From: an uncultured Prevotellaceae bacterium
GTDB taxonomy: Bacteria; Bacteroidota; Bacteroidia; Bacteroidales; Bacteroidaceae
Assembly (NCBI GenBank): GCA_902784755.1
Contig: CACZVX010000016.1
Span: forward strand, 1 to 41,048
DNA: 41,048 nt
Direction of reading: 5' to 3'
Part shown: positions 39,559-41,048 of the stretch, piece by piece
How the letters are laid out: each line of letters opens with the position of its first letter
Numbering within the stretch: the stretch's first letter is position 1
Notes under the pieces: generated by a model
What the model was told of the DNA's origin: nothing
The model's database searches: none
Seen by the model: the letters and a program-made list of their open reading frames with translations, nothing else
Made by a program: the position numbers and the translations under genes

Positions 39559-41048
39559 ATGAAAAATTCAATTCAAAGAATGTTTCTGCTACTGGTAATG
39601 GTAGCAGTTTTCGTTCAGTCCAATGCACAACCTGGACGTCAGACTCCAGTCGTTTCACCAATCGTTCATCCTGACAACACCGTCACTTTCAATTATCGTA
39701 ACGCCCACGCTAAGACTGTTCAGGTAGATGTACAGTTTGCAGGGCGTAAAGACATGAAGAAAGGTGAAAATGACATCTGGACCGTTACACTTGGTCCTAC
39801 CGTTCCCGACATCTACCCCTATTGTTTTATTGTGGATGGCCATCAGGTGATGGATCCTCAGAATGCAGAATGGTTTCCCAATGAAGGCTTCAAGAACAGT
39901 CTGCTGGATATGCGTGGCGACGGTAATCTTATCCACGCGTTGAAGAATGTGCCTCACGGTAAGGTGGACTATGTGAACTACTGGTCGGATGCGATGGGTA
40001 TGTTTGGCAATGCCATTGTCTATACACCACCTTCGTATGATAAAGACCCAAAGAAGAAATATCCGGTAATGTATCTTATAAGCGGTACCACCGATACAGA
40101 AGAAGTCTATTTCAAGGTGGGTAAGATGAACTTCATCTTGGATAATCTCATTGCTGAGGGTGCTGCCAAGGAGATGATTATCGTGCTTCCTTACGGTAAT
40201 CCTTCCCGTCTGATGGGGCAAGGTGACAGCAATCCTGTGCAGTTCGATCTTTTCGGCAAGGATTTCCTTGACAACCTGATGCCGTTTGTGGAGAAGAACT
40301 ACCGTACCATCAACGATGCTGCCCATCGTGCTATCGGTGGCTTCTCACGTGGAGGCAATCAGGCGTTGAGTATAGGCCTGAACAATCTCGACCGATTCTC
40401 TCATCTTTGTTCATATAGTTCGTTCACAATGCTGCGCCCCGGACAACTTGATGATGCAAAGGCATTGAACAGTAAGATTAAACTTTTCTGGTTAGGTGTG
40501 GGCACCGACGATTTCCTCTATGGTAACGCCAAACGTTTCATGGACGATCTTGACCAGCATCAGATTAAGAATATCAAGGTGTTTACGAACGACAAGCACG
40601 GTCATACCTGGATGAATGCCCGCTATTTCCTCAACTGTTCACTTCGTCTGCTTTTCCAGGATGATCCCTACAAGGTGGCTAAGAGCAGTCCTGTGGGCAA
40701 CGAGAAGGTAGAGGCTCCTGCCCCCCGTCAGGATCAGCAGTTCACCCCTGGCGTAATGGCCCGCATGTTCCCCAAACCGATTGTTTCTCCCGAATACAAC
40801 AAGGATGGTTCCGTCACTTTCCGTTTCAAGGCTCCTGAAGCTCAGAAAGTGGAATTGGAATGTCAGATGTTCAGTGGTAACAAGCCTATGGAAAAAGATG
40901 CCGATGGCATCTGGAGTATTACTGTAACTCCAGAGCAACCCGATATCTATCCCTATAGTTTCATCGTGGATGGCACACAGATGAACGACCCCAACAATGT
41001 GCTCATCTTCCCCAATGAGAATTTTAAAGGCAATCTTTGTGATGTGCG
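39559..41048 (+). CDS. CE1-type esterase (feruloyl/acetyl xylan esterase-like), runs off the window
   Basis: At least 496 residues, no stop before the window end. Signal peptide to about residue 23 (SNAQ), an N-terminal immunoglobulin-like E-set domain (about 30-115, TVTFNYRNAHAKTVQVDVQF-type strands, DIYPYCFIVDG), then an esterase alpha/beta-hydrolase: YTPPSYDKDPKKKYPVMYLISG, the nucleophile Ser263 in GFSRGG, the catalytic His349 in GHTWMNARYF. After about residue 400 a second E-set domain begins (DIYPYSFIVDGTQMNDPNN), a near copy of the first, which suggests a second esterase module beyond the window. Position after GH3 and GH43 supports side-chain removal from xylan. Confidence 0.9.
   Translation, partial: MKNSIQRMFLLLVMVAVFVQSNAQPGRQTPVVSPIVHPDNTVTFNYRNAHAKTVQVDVQFAGRKDMKKGENDIWTVTLGPTVPDIYPYCFIVDGHQVMDPQNAEWFPNEGFKNSLLDMRGDGNLIHALKNVPHGKVDYVNYWSDAMGMFGNAIVYTPPSYDKDPKKKYPVMYLISGTTDTEEVYFKVGKMNFILDNLIAEGAAKEMIIVLPYGNPSRLMGQGDSNPVQFDLFGKDFLDNLMPFVEKNYRTINDAAHRAIGGFSRGGNQALSIGLNNLDRFSHLCSYSSFTMLRPGQLDDAKALNSKIKLFWLGVGTDDFLYGNAKRFMDDLDQHQIKNIKVFTNDKHGHTWMNARYFLNCSLRLLFQDDPYKVAKSSPVGNEKVEAPAPRQDQQFTPGVMARMFPKPIVSPEYNKDGSVTFRFKAPEAQKVELECQMFSGNKPMEKDADGIWSITVTPEQPDIYPYSFIVDGTQMNDPNNVLIFPNENFKGNLCDV

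Noticed and set aside
34246-41048. T9SS C-terminal sorting domains on the glycosidases
   Set aside because: A PorG-like gene is present, but the GH3 and GH43 C-termini are a fibronectin-like domain and CBM6, with no recognisable sorting domain; the esterase end is outside the window.

Overview
The window is about 41 kb of a Bacteroidales chromosome, most likely Prevotellaceae. The evidence is the recurrent Bacteroidetes -7 promoter box (TAnnTTTG) with no obvious Shine-Dalgarno sites, the synteny PorG-like barrel / uppS / bamA / ompH known from Porphyromonas and relatives, many Spase-I and lipoprotein signal peptides ending in ..AQ or ..C, gene fusions in the B12 pathway, and a SusR/HTCS-like regulator beside xylan-type glycosidases. 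Species cannot be fixed from sequence reading alone.

Layout. (1) 1-11,100, envelope and housekeeping: a possible 31-residue membrane peptide; a lipoprotein; a PorG-like outer-membrane barrel; undecaprenyl diphosphate synthase; BamA; three Skp/OmpH chaperones; MurI; then, on the minus strand, a LolC/E-type permease and RbfA; then a bile-acid:Na+ symporter-family protein. (2) 11,100-28,600, cobalamin: cobQ and a cobB split into two overlapping ORFs on the minus strand; a cobalamin riboswitch on the plus strand reading into two TonB-dependent receptors and a lipoprotein CbiK-like chelatase; a terminator; then a second operon with cobJ-cobH, cobL (cbiE-cbiT), cbiG-cobM, a secreted YhcH-family protein, cobK-cbiD, and a BtuF/BtuC-like importer without its ATPase. 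The gene set (cbiD, cbiG, CbiK-like) fits the early-cobalt (anaerobic) route. cobI/cbiL and the late nucleotide-loop genes are not here. (3) 28,600-31,100, minus strand: patatin-like lipase, secreted helical-repeat protein, O-methyltransferase, aroQ. (4) 31,280-end, a xylan-type degradation locus: a propeller/Y_Y_Y/AraC regulator without kinase or receiver domains, a GH3 with PA14, a double GH43-CBM6 enzyme broken by a lesion in its second module, and a CE1-type esterase running off the end.

The main structure not explained by genes is short-period repeats and palindromes. There are exactly phased arrays of period 9 (CTAG-nnnnn, after bamA), 8 (TATCCGGC/TGAATAAT, between two ompH genes) and 7 (GTTAGGA, between two divergent promoters and in the lolC/E 3' end; GAGAGTK, inside cobJ, where it encodes a seven-residue repeat). 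A G/C-rich palindromic element occurs as a 37-bp inverted pair bracketing the bamA start and as single in-frame copies inside cobL and the GH43 gene. Together they look like dispersed elements that tolerate insertion in coding sequence and supply protein ends, loops and a signal peptide. The cobJ array is a plausible frame-switching (contingency) site.

No rRNA, tRNA, CRISPR array, transposase or phage gene was seen. Apart from the first 359 bases, no stretch longer than about 285 bases lacks a gene.
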